DNA of 64,000 bases from Platanthera guangdongensis (Eukaryota; Streptophyta; Magnoliopsida; Asparagales; Orchidaceae). The stretch spans positions 4,343,371 through 4,407,370 of the forward strand of contig CM077159.1 of assembly GCA_039583875.1 (NCBI GenBank), written 5' to 3'. The translations under genes and the position numbers were made by a program. Below the pieces are notes generated by a model. The model was not told the origin of the DNA. It worked only from the letters and a program-made list of their open reading frames with translations, and searched no databases. Of this stretch, positions 1-10,638 are shown piece after piece. Position 1 is the stretch's first letter, and each line of letters starts with the position of its first letter.

Positions 1-2
1 CT

Positions 3-1651
3 CTCTCTGCCAGGCTTTCCTCCCTCCTTCCTCAGGCAGCACCTCCAGCAGTGTGCCTTGATACAGATGTATCTGCATCCAGGCAGGGGGAGATGCCATA
101 TGAAGCAAGCCTTCATGCTGTTGCTGTTGCTGCTTCTGCTGCTGCTGCTGATGATACTGCTGCTGCTGCTGAGATTTCTGTGTCTGCTGCCTCTTCTGCC
201 ACTGTTGCTGTGCCTCCAGAATGTCATGCTCCTACTGCAGTTCTGGCAATAGACCTACAGTCTTTGCTTTCTGCCTTTGATCCTACCTTCTTCAGCCATC
301 TCCCAGAAGTTAATGCTGTACAGCACTCAGAAGACCTATCTAAGGCACTGGTGCCTTTCTCTGGCTATGACCCCAACATCATCTCTTCTTTTGTACACTC
401 AGTGATTGCTGCTGCTGCTGTTGAAGAAAAGACTGCCTTTGTTTCTGAAATTGTTGATGCTGCTGCTGAAATCCCAATTGCTTCTGATGAGCAAACATCC
501 AAGGATCTTCTGATGACAGAGGCCATTGATGTTGAGCCTACTGCAGATTCTGATGATATTACTGCTACTGTCACTACTCTAGCTTCTATTGCTCCTTCTG
601 TTGCTCCATCTGTTGCTCCATCTGCTGCCCCATCTGCTGTTGTCCCTGCTGCTGCTACTTCTGCCTCTGCCTCATCTGCTGCTGTTCAGTTGAAGAAAGA
701 ATTGATGAAGAAAATAAATGCTATATATGATGACCAGAGTTCTGAGTCTGATGAATACAAAACAGACTCTGATGATTCATCTGCCACTATTGCAAGGAAA
801 AGGAAAGCTAGGAGCAAGGCAATGAAAAGGGTGCCTCCTGCAAAAGTCAAGGATAATAATGATATTCCTTATTATATTCTGCATAACTGCCAAATTACTG
901 AACATTGGATGCAGTACTCTAAAAATCAGCTGAAAGCAATGAAGAAGAAGAGAAAGTATGTGAAGGGCTCCTCCCAGTTCCAGCACCCTCATCCTCCTCC
1001 ACCACCTCCTCCTGATGCAGGTGCAGGTGGCAGCTCTGCAAGTCAAGCCCCAGCTATAAGCCAGGCTCCCTATCAACACCATGCCAGATCCTATCAAAGG
1101 GAAAGCCAATCTAGGGGTTCTTATTCTAGGAGAGGAGGATACAGGGGAAGTCATGAGATTTTCAGGTCTATTCTAAAGGGCACTCCAGGCAGCACCCATA
1201 CTCCAGGGGAGGACATGTTTCATCTGATACTACTTCTGGTACATTCCCCTACAAGCTAAGAGAGACAGTGTCTGCTAGGCCTCCTCAAGACAATTCTTCC
1301 AACAGGTATGAGCCACCTGTACCATTTGAGGACCCTGAGAAGAAGCCAGCTGCTTGGACTGCTAGGATGAAGGAGTTGGCTGCATTAGATCAGATAAAGA
1401 AGGCCAAAGAACAAGGGCTAGACACTTCCAATATTTCGACTATGTCAGAGCAAAGACAAAAGGAGTTAGAGAGATATGCTTCCAGCAAATTCTTTGATGC
1501 AGACAGATATATGGAATTGCATCCTACTGCTGTGGTTCCCAGGACTTCAAAGCAAACATACTTGGGTGCAGCAGATGACACCAGATCCAACAAAGAAGCC
1601 CTGAATCCAAACAGAGAAATCAAAATGGTTAAAGGCAAAGAGAAGAAATGA
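3..1651 (+). pseudogene. SIRE-A accessory (env-position) ORF, 5'-truncated by the window edge, frameshifted
   Basis: One reading frame is open from the left edge (frame 3) to 1259. A second frame is open from about 1157 and ends at 1651 just before the polypurine tract; a single frameshift between 1157 and 1258 explains the pair. The first part is low complexity, with long Ala/Ser/Val runs encoded by GCT-rich repeats, then an acidic DDSSATIARKRKARSKAMKR stretch and a His/Pro segment. The second part is charged, Glu/Lys-rich and ends in a basic KGKEKK tail. No transmembrane segment is evident. The position between pol and the 3' LTR is where SIRE elements carry their env-like ORF. I see no clear similarity to the SIRE-B accessory protein, but its N-terminal half, the part most likely to be conserved, lies outside the window. 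Function unknown. Confidence 0.6.
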
Positions 1652-1828
1652 CTGTGTAAGGTGACAATCTTTGGATTTTCTGACTGCTATCTGGATGCCA
1701 TATACATATACATATATATATATATCTGTGATGTTTCTGCATGTCTAGCTGCTGTTGTTTTTATGCTTTTCAAATTATATGGTGTTATTTGATTTTTCCG
1801 AAGTCTGTAAATAGTAATCCTAACCCAA

Positions 1829-1840
1829 ATAGGGGGAGAT
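1829..1840 (+). other. Polypurine tract of SIRE-A
   Basis: The purine-rich run ATAGGGGGAGAT directly abuts the LTR start TGTTGGAACA at 1841, as expected for the plus-strand primer of an LTR element. Confidence 0.85.
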
Positions 1841-3360
1841 TGTTGGAACACCCTATTACTAATTTGGGTCAGGATCACTATGTCTCTAGGAATCTTTTCT
1901 TGACCTTCTGTATAACTTAATAGGTCAATTAGAATCGAGTCTAAGGGTTAGAAGTCTAGGATTGGAAGCTGCCCTGAAGACCAAGTTTTTCTGTCTGGAG
2001 ACTAAGTATGATCGTCGAGCTCAGCACGACGATTCGTTAAACTCAGATCGACGATCGTCGAGCTCAACTTCGGCAGATCATCGAGCTCCACTCGACGATC
2101 ACTGAGCTCAACTTCATAATATCGTCGAACTCCATTCGACGATCGGTGAGCTCAGTTCGACGATTTTGACTCTGCCTTGGATCTTTATCTCTGAGCTCAG
2201 TTCGATGATCTTTGAGCTCAGATCGACGATTATTTTGCTGCTTGAGTTTTCCAGTTCGCTGAGCTCAGCTCGACGATAGCAGAGCTCAGTTCGACGATTT
2301 CAGATAACCTGCAGAATTCAAATTCAAATCAGACAGGAGTTATTATGCAATTAATTCAGAGATTTGCTAGCCGTTTTCATTTATTTCTGGACCAAGTTTC
2401 AAGGGATCTTTCAAGAAATAATTCTGTTGACTTTCCTCCAGAAGAGTTTTTGCAATTAAGGATGCAATCAATGCAGACCAACGACTATCTTTGACAGAGA
2501 ATGATATTCTATTCAGGAACAGAGAATAAGAGACAGAATGTTTTTGAATCAACATAGATGATATACTGACATTAACAAGAAGAGGACACACAATACAGAA
2601 TACAGAGACTCTTTCAAAATCTTCTATCAAAAAGAATTCTGAAGAACACTCATCAAAGAGATCAAGCTTTCAAAAATCTTCAGATCTCTTCAGCTCTCAA
2701 AGTGTTCAAGGCCAACATCATTTTCAAGACTCCAGACACTCAACATTTCAGCTTGCTGAAATCATCTATTGCTGGAGATCTACCTTTGAAGGCCTATCAC
2801 CCTCAGCAAAGTTTTCTTCCTGAAGATTTCAAGGATTCAGGGGGAGCTTTGACATCAATCCACATAGTCTTCTTAGTTGTCTGAGAAAGAGAAGACTGCC
2901 ATCACTCTCTCACCTCCAGTTTGTAAAGGGTTTCTCAAACTCCCTTCAAAAGTTTGAATCTGGTTTTTGAGCACCTTGTCAAAAGCTCATTGGTGGAAAG
3001 ACACCTGATCAAAAAATCTGCTCTGGTTTTTGAGCACCTTATCAAAAGCTCATTGGTGCCCAGGACACCTGATCAACTCATCCTGCAGTGGATTCCTACC
3101 TAGGGTGGTAGAAGAGTGGATGTACCCAAGTTTGGGGAACCACTATATTTCCTTGTGTCCTCTGGTTCTGCTTGTTTACTTTTTGTTTCTGGCCTTGATT
3201 TTTCTGTGCTTAGTTTTTGCATAGCTTAGTTCTGTGATTAGATTTATATTTGCTTCCCTGCTCACACTTATTACAATAATTGTTGTAAAAGTTTTTAAAA
3301 GTACTAAAACACCATATACTCTATTCACCCCCCCTCTAGAGTATATCAGATCTAGTTGCA
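1841..3360 (+). repeat. SIRE-A 3' LTR
   Basis: A 1520-bp LTR beginning TGTTGGAACA right after the polypurine tract and ending in TTGCA at 3360, where Copia-O RT coding sequence resumes. The start is firm. The end is inferred from the terminal CA and the return of the host reading frame, since the partner LTR is outside the window. It carries the phased palindrome array at 2017-2300. The rest is AT-rich with no supported ORF. Confidence 0.75.
2017..2300. repeat. Phased GAGCTC / TCGACGAT array in the SIRE-A LTR
   Basis: About eleven copies of a GAGCTCAG-TTCGACGAT type unit. GAGCTC (or one-base variants) starts at 2017, 2039, 2060, 2083, 2104, 2127, 2148, then 2193, 2214, then 2261, 2282. Steps within blocks are 21-23 bp and the gaps between blocks are 45-47 bp. 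The 14-bp palindrome TCGACGATCGTCGA lies at 2048-2061. Intervening sequence varies. Confidence 0.85.
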
Positions 3361-3492
3361 CTTTCACTCCATCCCTTGAAGCAACCAAGATGATCACCAC
3401 TCTAACTGAAGTCATCTTTGCAACCGGACTAAATGTCTCCTCATAGTCTTCTCCATAGTGCTGTGAGAATCCTCGAGCGACCAGGCGAGCTT
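3361..3492 (-). pseudogene. Copia-O RT fragment (left piece)
   Basis: Read on the minus strand from 3492, the 44 codons contain the copia RT hallmarks RLVARGF and EETFSPVAK followed by TSVRVVI. They continue directly from the RT start at 60780-61016 on the far side of the Tekay insertion. The fragment ends at 3361, where the SIRE-A LTR interrupts it just before the usual QMDV motif. Non-functional. Confidence 0.88.
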
Positions 3493-4540
3493 TGTAACAC
3501 CCCCTATCCGTCGCATAGCATATAGCAGTTGGTCCGACCGGGGCCCGACGCCATATACCATAGACAGACCGGGTGGTTATTCAATGGTAACCATCCAAAT
3601 AATCCAACGTCCTACACAGAGCATTCTTGCGGAAGCAATTTTATAAGTTGCAATTAAGAGGACCCAGCACCAAGCATGAATGTCCACTAAACACCAAATA
3701 GGAATGTAGTATATACACAAGTACAGGCCTTAAGGCCTTACAAAATGGTTTACTTAATATTACATGTTTTCCATACCATGGCACGCAGGCCGGTCATACA
3801 TGAATAAAAGCAAGTAAACACTCCAATTTGGCCTTCGAAGGCCGGCTTCGCAATTTGGGCTTTAGCCCGCTATTGACCGCTTGGTCCAGCAGCACCTGCA
3901 AGCAACAAACCACCGCACGGTGGCAAACAAAGGGCAACGGTCAGCAATGCTGACCAAATTATAACAATCCCGCCCCCAATTCGGGGCGGCGATGCTCCTT
4001 CCCTACACTTATTAGCATAACCAAGTAGTATATAAATATACATTGCATCACAGGCGTTGGCACCCACGGCCACACGCCCCGTGCTCTCAGGGCACATTCT
4101 CGTTGAACCGGTCGATCTCACGTCAATTTAAGCCATAGACATTCCGATCTCACCACCGCCACTTTGACGGCCAAACATATGAGCATTTTGTCTTCTTGGC
4201 ATGGGTCACGACAATTCAAGCCATAGACCACCAAAGAACCTCATCTATGCCAACGGCAAGTGCCACGTACCCTTAGGTCTCTTTAACCGAACGATATAGA
4301 ATGGGTACAGTTCCATCTAACCCGTGCTCACATCGCAACGACAATTTAAGCCATATGCGCTGCTCAAACTTCTCTCGAGTCCCGTTTCCATCACACTTCA
4401 CATAGCCCAGTTATGTTTCAAGTTGGCTCTCAGGCCACCACGTTGGCAAGATCACGCATCCGCCCAGTTTTCCGGGTGCACCTTAGGGTTAATCCCCAAA
4501 GCTCCCTATTGAAATCTACCACGTAGAAAACCCGAAAAAC
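3493..4540 (-). repeat. Tekay 3' LTR, segment 1 (outer part)
   Basis: Starts TGTAACACCCCCTATCC directly after the TSD agctt and matches 32766-33811. It ends at the aaaac target site of Copia-B (4536-4540). Inside are three spaced direct repeats of a CACGACAATTYAAGCCATA-like phrase at 4118-4140, 4206-4228 and 4336-4358. No supported ORF. Confidence 0.9.
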
Positions 4541-4785
4541 TGTTGGAGTTACCATTGTGATCTGGAAGTGATCAAGCATGTAATCTCACTGCCAACGCGA
4601 TATAAGCCTGCAGGGTCGCACATAAGAGATGTGGAGAAGTTGGATGACTGACTGTGTTGGTAAAGGTTACCAATCACCGACCTGAATAGGGTTATGGGCA
4701 AAGTGATGCCTTATAGGATCATCGAGTTGGGCAAATGTTGCCTTGAAGGGCTGGTTGGGATTGTCGTCCGAGGGTCGATGACATT

Positions 4786-5105
4786 AGTCGAGAATCGTCT
4801 TCTGATTCCCGCCGATCGGCGAGAATCGTCTCTCTGATTCTCGCCGATCGACGAGAATCGTCGAGAATCAATTGTTGATTCTCGACGATCGACTACTTCG
4901 ACAATTGTCGTCGATCGCGGCTCGACGATCGTCGAGTAACATTGTGTATCGTCGAGCGCGGCTCGACGATCGGCGAGAATCGTCGAGTATTGTACTCTGA
5001 TTCTCGCCGATCCTGTATGATACTCGTCGACTGATTCTCGCCGAACCTGCTCAGTGATTCTCGCCGATTGTCGCCGATTCTCACCGATTGATACTCGCCG
5101 ATTCT
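4786..5105. repeat. Array of CTCGCCGAT / CTCGACGAT inverted repeats in the Copia-B 5' LTR
   Basis: About 320 bp built almost wholly of permutations of GATTCTCGCCGAT, GGCGAGAATCG, TCGACGATCGTCGA and related words on both strands. The perfect 16-bp palindrome CTCGACGATCGTCGAG lies at 4921-4936. Spacing is less regular than in the SIRE arrays (steps of 10, 14, 20 and 23 bp in the distal half). The long frame through this array on the minus strand (repeating Arg-Arg-Glu-Ser type peptide) is a by-product of the repeat. Confidence 0.9.
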
Positions 5106-5150
5106 GAACCCTATTTTCGGGTGGTCTGCGGATAGCGATTTTCCTGGGTT

Positions 5151-5173
5151 TATTTATACCTTTGGTATAAATA
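5151..5173 (+). promoter_or_regulatory. Palindromic TATA element of the Copia-B 5' LTR
   Basis: TATTTATACC (5151-5160), spacer TTT, GGTATAAATA (5164-5173): a perfect 10-bp inverted repeat in which each arm contains a TATA-like sequence, one per strand. The identical dyad is in the 3' LTR at 12216-12238. TATAAATA at 5166-5173 is the likely promoter for the genomic RNA. Confidence 0.65.
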
Positions 5174-5697
5174 GGACACTTAGGGTTTTCGGGATCACGG
5201 GCGCTCGCGATTTTCTCCTGTAGCGAATCGAACCCGACGGAAGCCGTTCCGCCTTTCGCTCCGCCGATCCCGATCACCGCCGCCGACGGAAGAGTTCCGC
5301 CGCCGCCGTGTTTGCTCCGTCGACCGCCTCTTCTCCAGCGACTGTCACTGTTGCTGCTCTTCCTGGCGCGGACCTAGCAGTCCGTGGAATAGCCGAGGTG
5401 CGGTCTTCTCCTTCCCGATCTTCCGTGTGACGGAAAGCCCGGTGTTCTCCCGCTCGTGTGGACTTCTGCAGAAACGTGGATACTATTCCACGTAGAACTC
5501 GCCACCAGCAGAAATCAAAGTTTGGAGCATCTCCGTTGGGTTGTGACTCAACGCCCCTGGGGTAATTTTTGCCTAGTTTTGCTAACTTCTTGATTCAACG
5601 TTCATAGCCCGATCCACATCTCTTTGGGTTTTTCTTGATGTTTATTTTTCCGCTGCGTGCACAAGCGTTGTGCCAATCCTCATAGAGAAACCCAACA

Positions 5698-6678
5698 GTG
5701 GTATCAGAGGGAGGTTTCGGCCATGACTGTTATTTTGGAAGTTGTGTTATTCCAGTGCGTGTAAACCTAGGGATTTAGATGTGTTCTAAATGTCTAGATT
5801 TAGTCTTGGTTCCCGCCAAGAACGTCTGGAATTGCGTGGGAATTTCTAAGTGTTAGAAATTGTGATCTCCTTAGCAGTAACCATCCCTCGATTTTGTTTT
5901 GGATTTTGAATCCAACAAAGAGAGATGAGCTTGTCTTCTGCTTTAGGTTGAGCTGTCTTTGCCTTTGTCCAATGCATGTAAATCTGAGGATTTGGAAATT
6001 TCCGGATGTTCAGATTTAGCCCTTCCTTCTATCAAATGTTGATGGTGTCAGGATGTGCACATAAGGGATGCATGTGGTTTTAGAAGAATTGTTTTTCTTT
6101 GGATGTGCACGTCGATCAAATGTTGATCATTGTTAATTGTTAACCTGTATTTGAAATCCCTTCATCAAATATTAAGTGTTCGGATGCCTTCCGATGGATG
6201 ACACTCTTCCTGCCTCGATCGATGAAGTGTGGGCTTGCCAAAGCAAGGTGCATTAATCTATCTTGGTAAGGGTGCGAGCGGATAATTGTGATATCCCACT
6301 GTCGACATCGGGTCCAGCTTAACTAGGTGACCTCAAAGGTTGAGTGCCTAGAGGTATAGGGTTGGCATGCACCATATGATGGATGCGAATAAGGAGTTAT
6401 TCACCAACCATACAAGAATTGCATGAGGATGCAATTGGCAAGCGTTGCCTACCTAAATAACCGCATCGTGAGAGGAACGCCAAAGCGGACTCATAGTGTT
6501 GGTGAAATACGGATCTTGTCCACTAAGAGAGTAGCTCGCATGAACTCTCCGAATTCTTAGTGAGGGCTATCATTTCGAATAAAATAGTGGGAGTATTTTA
6601 ATTGAAGCCCTAATTAGAATAAATTGTAATTGAAATTTAGGTACTGATTTTATTCTGCATAAATTCTTGTAGAATTCC
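5698..6678 (+). other. Copia-B primer binding site and untranslated leader
   Basis: TGGTATCAGAG at 5699-5709 complements the 3' end of initiator tRNA-Met and lies one base from the 5' LTR. The remaining 970 bp to the gag ATG contain no convincing ORF. Several variants of an ATTTAGATGTGTTCTAAATGTC-like phrase occur between 5760 and 6030, suggesting small internal duplications. Confidence 0.85.
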
Positions 6679-9600
6679 ATGGCAAGCGTTGCGCACTCCA
6701 CGTTATCTCTGAGAGCCATCCTTGAGAAGGATAAGCTCAGTGGGACAAATTATATGGACTGGTATAGGAACCTGAGAATTGTTCTCAGGCAAGAGCGAAA
6801 GCTCTATGTCTTGGAAGAAGAAGCCCCCGAGGTGCCAACCGGGAATTCTTCCCGTGCTGAGAAAGATACTTATAAGAAGTATACTGACGATGCTTTGGAT
6901 GTCGAGTGCCTTATGCTTGCCACCATGAACTCTGAGCTTCAGAAGCAACATGAGAACATGGGGTGCAAGGAGATTGACGAGCATCTCAAGAAAATGTTTC
7001 AAGGGCAGGCTCGTCAAGAGAGGTTCGACATCACGAAAGCGTTGTTTCAGTGCAAGATGGGAGTTCGAGACTCAGTAGGGACTCACGTACTCAAGATGAT
7101 TGGGTATATAGAGAACCTTGAAAGGCTGGGTTTTCCTCTTGGTCAAGAGTTGGCCACGGATCTGATCCTGCAATCGTTGCCGGACAGTTATGAGCAGTTT
7201 GTCTTGAACTACAACATGAATGAGATAGACAAGACACTGCCCGAACTCATAGGCATGTTGAGAACTGCCGAAATCAATATGAAGAAGGCCAAGCCTGCCA
7301 GCCCCATACTGATGGTGCATAAGGGCAAGGGCAAAGCCAAGGGCTCCAAGAAGACGAAGGTAGGACCTAAGTCATATCTTGAGCCCAAGTCTTCAGCACT
7401 GATGAAAAAGAAGAGCACGGTGAAGGATGGGAAATGCCACCACTGTGGCAAGGCTGGTCATTGGCGGAGGAACTGTCCTTCGTATATTGAGGGTCTGCAA
7501 AAATTGAGGGGAGGTATGACTTCCGCTTCTAATATCTATGTTATAGAGATAAACCTTTCTGCTCTTTCATCTTGGGTATTGGATACCGGATGTGGTTCTC
7601 ACATTTGTATAAATGTGCAGGAACTGGGAAGGAGAAGATTGCTGAGTAAAGGGGAGGTGGACCTCCGCGTCGGCAATGGAGCAAGAGTTGCTGCTGTAGC
7701 CGTAGGAGTTTACCGTCTTTCTTTGCCCAGTGGGCTTGTAATAGAACTAGATAACTGTTATTTTGTTCCGGCGATAACTAGAAACATTATATCTATTTCA
7801 TGTTTGGAAATGATTGGATTTTCTTTTATAATTAAGAACAATTGTTGTTCTATATTTAAGAATGATGTTTGTTATGCTGTAGCCCAATTGTTTAATGGTC
7901 TTTATGTTTTGAACTTGGACCATCTGATCTGTAATGTAGAAAACAATAAAAGACTAAGAACAAATGATTCGAACCCTACTTTTCTCTGGCATTGTCGTTT
8001 GGGCCATATCAACGAGAAGCGCATTTCCAAGCTCCATAGAGATGGACTTTTGGACTCATTTGATTATGAATCATTTGAGCGATGCGAATCTTGTTTGTTA
8101 GGCAAGATGACTAAAGCTCCTTTCACTGGTTATACTGAGAGGGTTGAGCATCTCTTGGGTGTTGTACATAGTGATGTATGCGGACCCATGAGTTCCATGG
8201 CTAGAGGAGGGTATTTCTACTTTGTTACATTTACTGATGATTTCAGTAGATACGAATATGTGTATCTTATGAAGTGCAAATCTGAGACCTTTGAAAAGTT
8301 CAAAGAGTTCAAGAATGAAGTAGAAAACCAGTTGGGTAAAAGGGTTAAAGCACTCTGATCTGATCGAGGTGGCGAATACCTGAGTCATGAGTTCCGTGAT
8401 CATCTGAAAGAGTGTGGTATTGTATCACAGCTCACTCCACCTAGAACACCACAACATAATGGTGTGTCTGAGAGGAGAAATCGTACTCTGTTAGACATGG
8501 TACGTTCGATGATGAGTCATGCAGACTTGCCTGTTTCCTTTTGGGGTTTTGCTTTAGAGACTGCTGCAATGACATTGAATCGCGCTCCAACTAAAACGGT
8601 TCTGAAGACACCATATGAGATATGGACTGGGAAGCGTCCTAGTATGTCGTTCATTAAAATTTTGGGCTGTGAGGCATACGTGAGACGTCAAATGCCTGAC
8701 AAGCTGGAACCCAAATCGGATAAATGTTATCTAGTGGGATATCCTAAGGAAACGAAAGGGTATTACTTTTACCTACCATCTGAGGGCAAAGTGTTTGTCG
8801 CAAGGACTGGTGTCTTCTTGGAGAAGGAGTTCTTATCAAGAAAGACTGAAAAGGTAGAGCTTGAAGAAGTTCAAGAACCACACGTAGTGAATGAACCGGA
8901 ATTAGATTCTGAGACAGGACTACAAGATGTTGTAGCTAGAGAACCTGCTCAGGGAACACAAGTCCTACATAGATCTGGTAGACCGAGGTTTGAGCCTGAG
9001 AGATATGGATTTCTCATGTCTCAAATAGGTAATGTGTTGCTTATGGATCATGATGATGAACCATCAACCTACCAAGAGGCTATGAATGGACCGGACTCCG
9101 ACAAATGGCTTGAGGCTATGAAATCCGAAATGGACTCCATGTATGCAAACCAAGTTTGGAACTTGGTGGAACCACCTGAAGGGGTACGACCCATAGGGTG
9201 CAAGTGGGTCTTCAAAAAGAAGACCGACATGGATGGGAATGTACAGACATTCAAAGGGCGACTAGTGGCTAAGGGTTTCAAGCAAATTCATGGTATTGAC
9301 TATGATGAGACCTTTTCCCCTGTTGCCATGGTAAAGTCCATTAGGATATTGCTTGCTATTGCTGCATATTATGACTACGAGATCTGACAGATGGATGTCA
9401 AAACGGCTTTCCTTAATGGAAACCTCCTTGAGGAAGTGTATATGACACAACCCGAGGGTTTTGTATCCCCAGATGAAGCCACTAAAATATGCAAGCTGAA
9501 TAAGTCCATTTATGGACTGAAACAGGCCTCTCGAAGTTGGAATCTTCGTTTTGATGAGAAAATCAAAGAGTTTGGTTTCATCAAGAATGAAGATGAGCCT

Positions 9601-10638
9601 TGTGTTTACAAGCGAATCAGTGGGAGCATTGTTGTCTTCCTGATATTGTATGTAGATGACATACTGTTGATTGGGAATGACATTCCTACCCTGAAAGTTA
9701 TTAAGAACAACCTAGGGAACTGCTTTTCAATGAAGGATTTGGGTGAAGCGACTTATATACTCAGTAATAAGATCTATAGAGATAGATCGAAGAAGTTGCT
9801 GGGTTTGACCCAGAGTACGTACATCAAAAAGGTGTTGAAGCGGTTCAATATGCTTGAGTCCAAGAAAGGATTTTTGCCCATGTCTCATGGTGTGAATCTC
9901 TCTAAGGACCAGTGTCCAAAGTCTTGTGAAGATAAGGACCGCATGAAGTTGATTCCATATGCTTCGGCAATTGGATCAATCATGTACGCGATGTTATGTA
10001 CTCGACCCGATGTCTCCTTTGCTTTGAGCATGACTAGCAGGTATCAGTCAGACCCCGGTGAGTGTCACTGGATTGCAGTCAAGAATATCCTGAAGTACTT
10101 GAGAAGGACTAAGGACGTGTTCTTGGTGTATGGTGGAGAGGAAGAGCTCGTTGTAAGTGGTTACACAGATGCTAGCTTCCAAACTGATCGAGACGACTCC
10201 AAGTCTCAGTCAGGTTTTGTGTTTTGCCTGAATGGAGGAGCTGTGAGCTGGAAGAGTTCCAAGCAAGAGACAGTTGTTGATTCTACAACAGAGGCCGAGT
10301 ATATCGCAGCAGCTAATGCGGCGAAGGAGGCTGTATGGATTAGGAAATTCATCGGCGAGCTTGATGTAGTTCCTAGCATTGTTGGTCCCGTAGTTCTCTA
10401 CTGTGATAACAATGGTGCAATTGCACAATCTAAGGAACCTAGATCTCATCAGCGCTCCAAGCACACACTCCGACGTTTTCATCTTATTCGTGAGATTGTC
10501 GAACGAGGAGATGTAAACATTTGCAGAGTGCCGACTGAGGAAAATATTGCGGATCCGCTGACAAAGCCTCTCGCGCAGAGAAAGCATGATGGTCATACTA
10601 GATCGATGGGTATACGATACCTAAATGATCAACTCTAG
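6679..10638 (+). pseudogene. Copia-B gag-pol polyprotein with two premature stops
   Basis: A single copia polyprotein frame of about 1320 codons encodes capsid/nucleocapsid, protease, integrase, RT and RNase H for virus-like particle assembly, reverse transcription and integration. Visible marks: copia-type gag with EKDKLSGTNYMDW near residue 15; CCHC knuckle CHHCGKAGHWRRNC near residue 253; protease VLDTGCGSH near 300; integrase HHCC start WHCRLGH near 437; catalytic Asp of HSDVCGP, second Asp just after the first stop, Glu of NGVSERRNR (8461-8487); RT YVDD at 9649-9660; RNase H GYTDAS, TEAEY and YCDN. Stops are TGA at 8356-8358, where Arg CGA is expected before SDRGGEY, and TGA at 9385-9387, where Trp TGG is expected before QMDV. 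Both are single transitions, and no frameshift is seen. The start ATG at 6679 opens a MASVAHSTLSLRAIL N-terminus. Confidence 0.95.

Larger units (their letters stand above)
1..3360 (+). mobile_element. SIRE-A: 3' part of a SIRE/Maximus-like Ty1/copia element
   Basis: The window opens inside a plus-strand LTR retrotransposon. In order there are a post-pol accessory ORF (3-1651), a polypurine tract (1829-1840) and a complete 3' LTR (1841-3360). The assignment to the SIRE lineage is inferred from the large ORF between pol and the 3' LTR and from the LTR end, whose CACCCCCCCTCTAGA stretch resembles the end of SIRE-B's LTR. It is inserted in the RT of the older minus-strand Copia-O, whose sequence resumes at 3361. 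The 5-bp right target duplication would be ctttc (3361-3365); the left copy is outside the window. Gag, pol and the 5' LTR are not visible. Confidence 0.75.
4541..5697 (+). repeat. Copia-B 5' LTR
   Basis: Begins TGTTGGAGTT and ends CCCAACA, the usual TG...CA. Contains a CG-rich palindrome array (4786-5105) and, 46 bp downstream of it, a TATA-box dyad (5151-5173), so the array sits where a U3 enhancer would be. Matches 11606-12762 over its full length. Confidence 0.95.

Noticed and set aside
58..252. Poly-Leu frame resembling a membrane protein
   Set aside because: It is an out-of-frame reading of the Ala-coding GCT repeats in the SIRE-A accessory ORF.
4711..5277. 188-residue minus-strand frame rich in Arg-Arg-Glu-Ser
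   Set aside because: It lies wholly in the Copia-B LTR palindrome array; the repetitive peptide is a by-product of CTCGCCGAT-type repeats.
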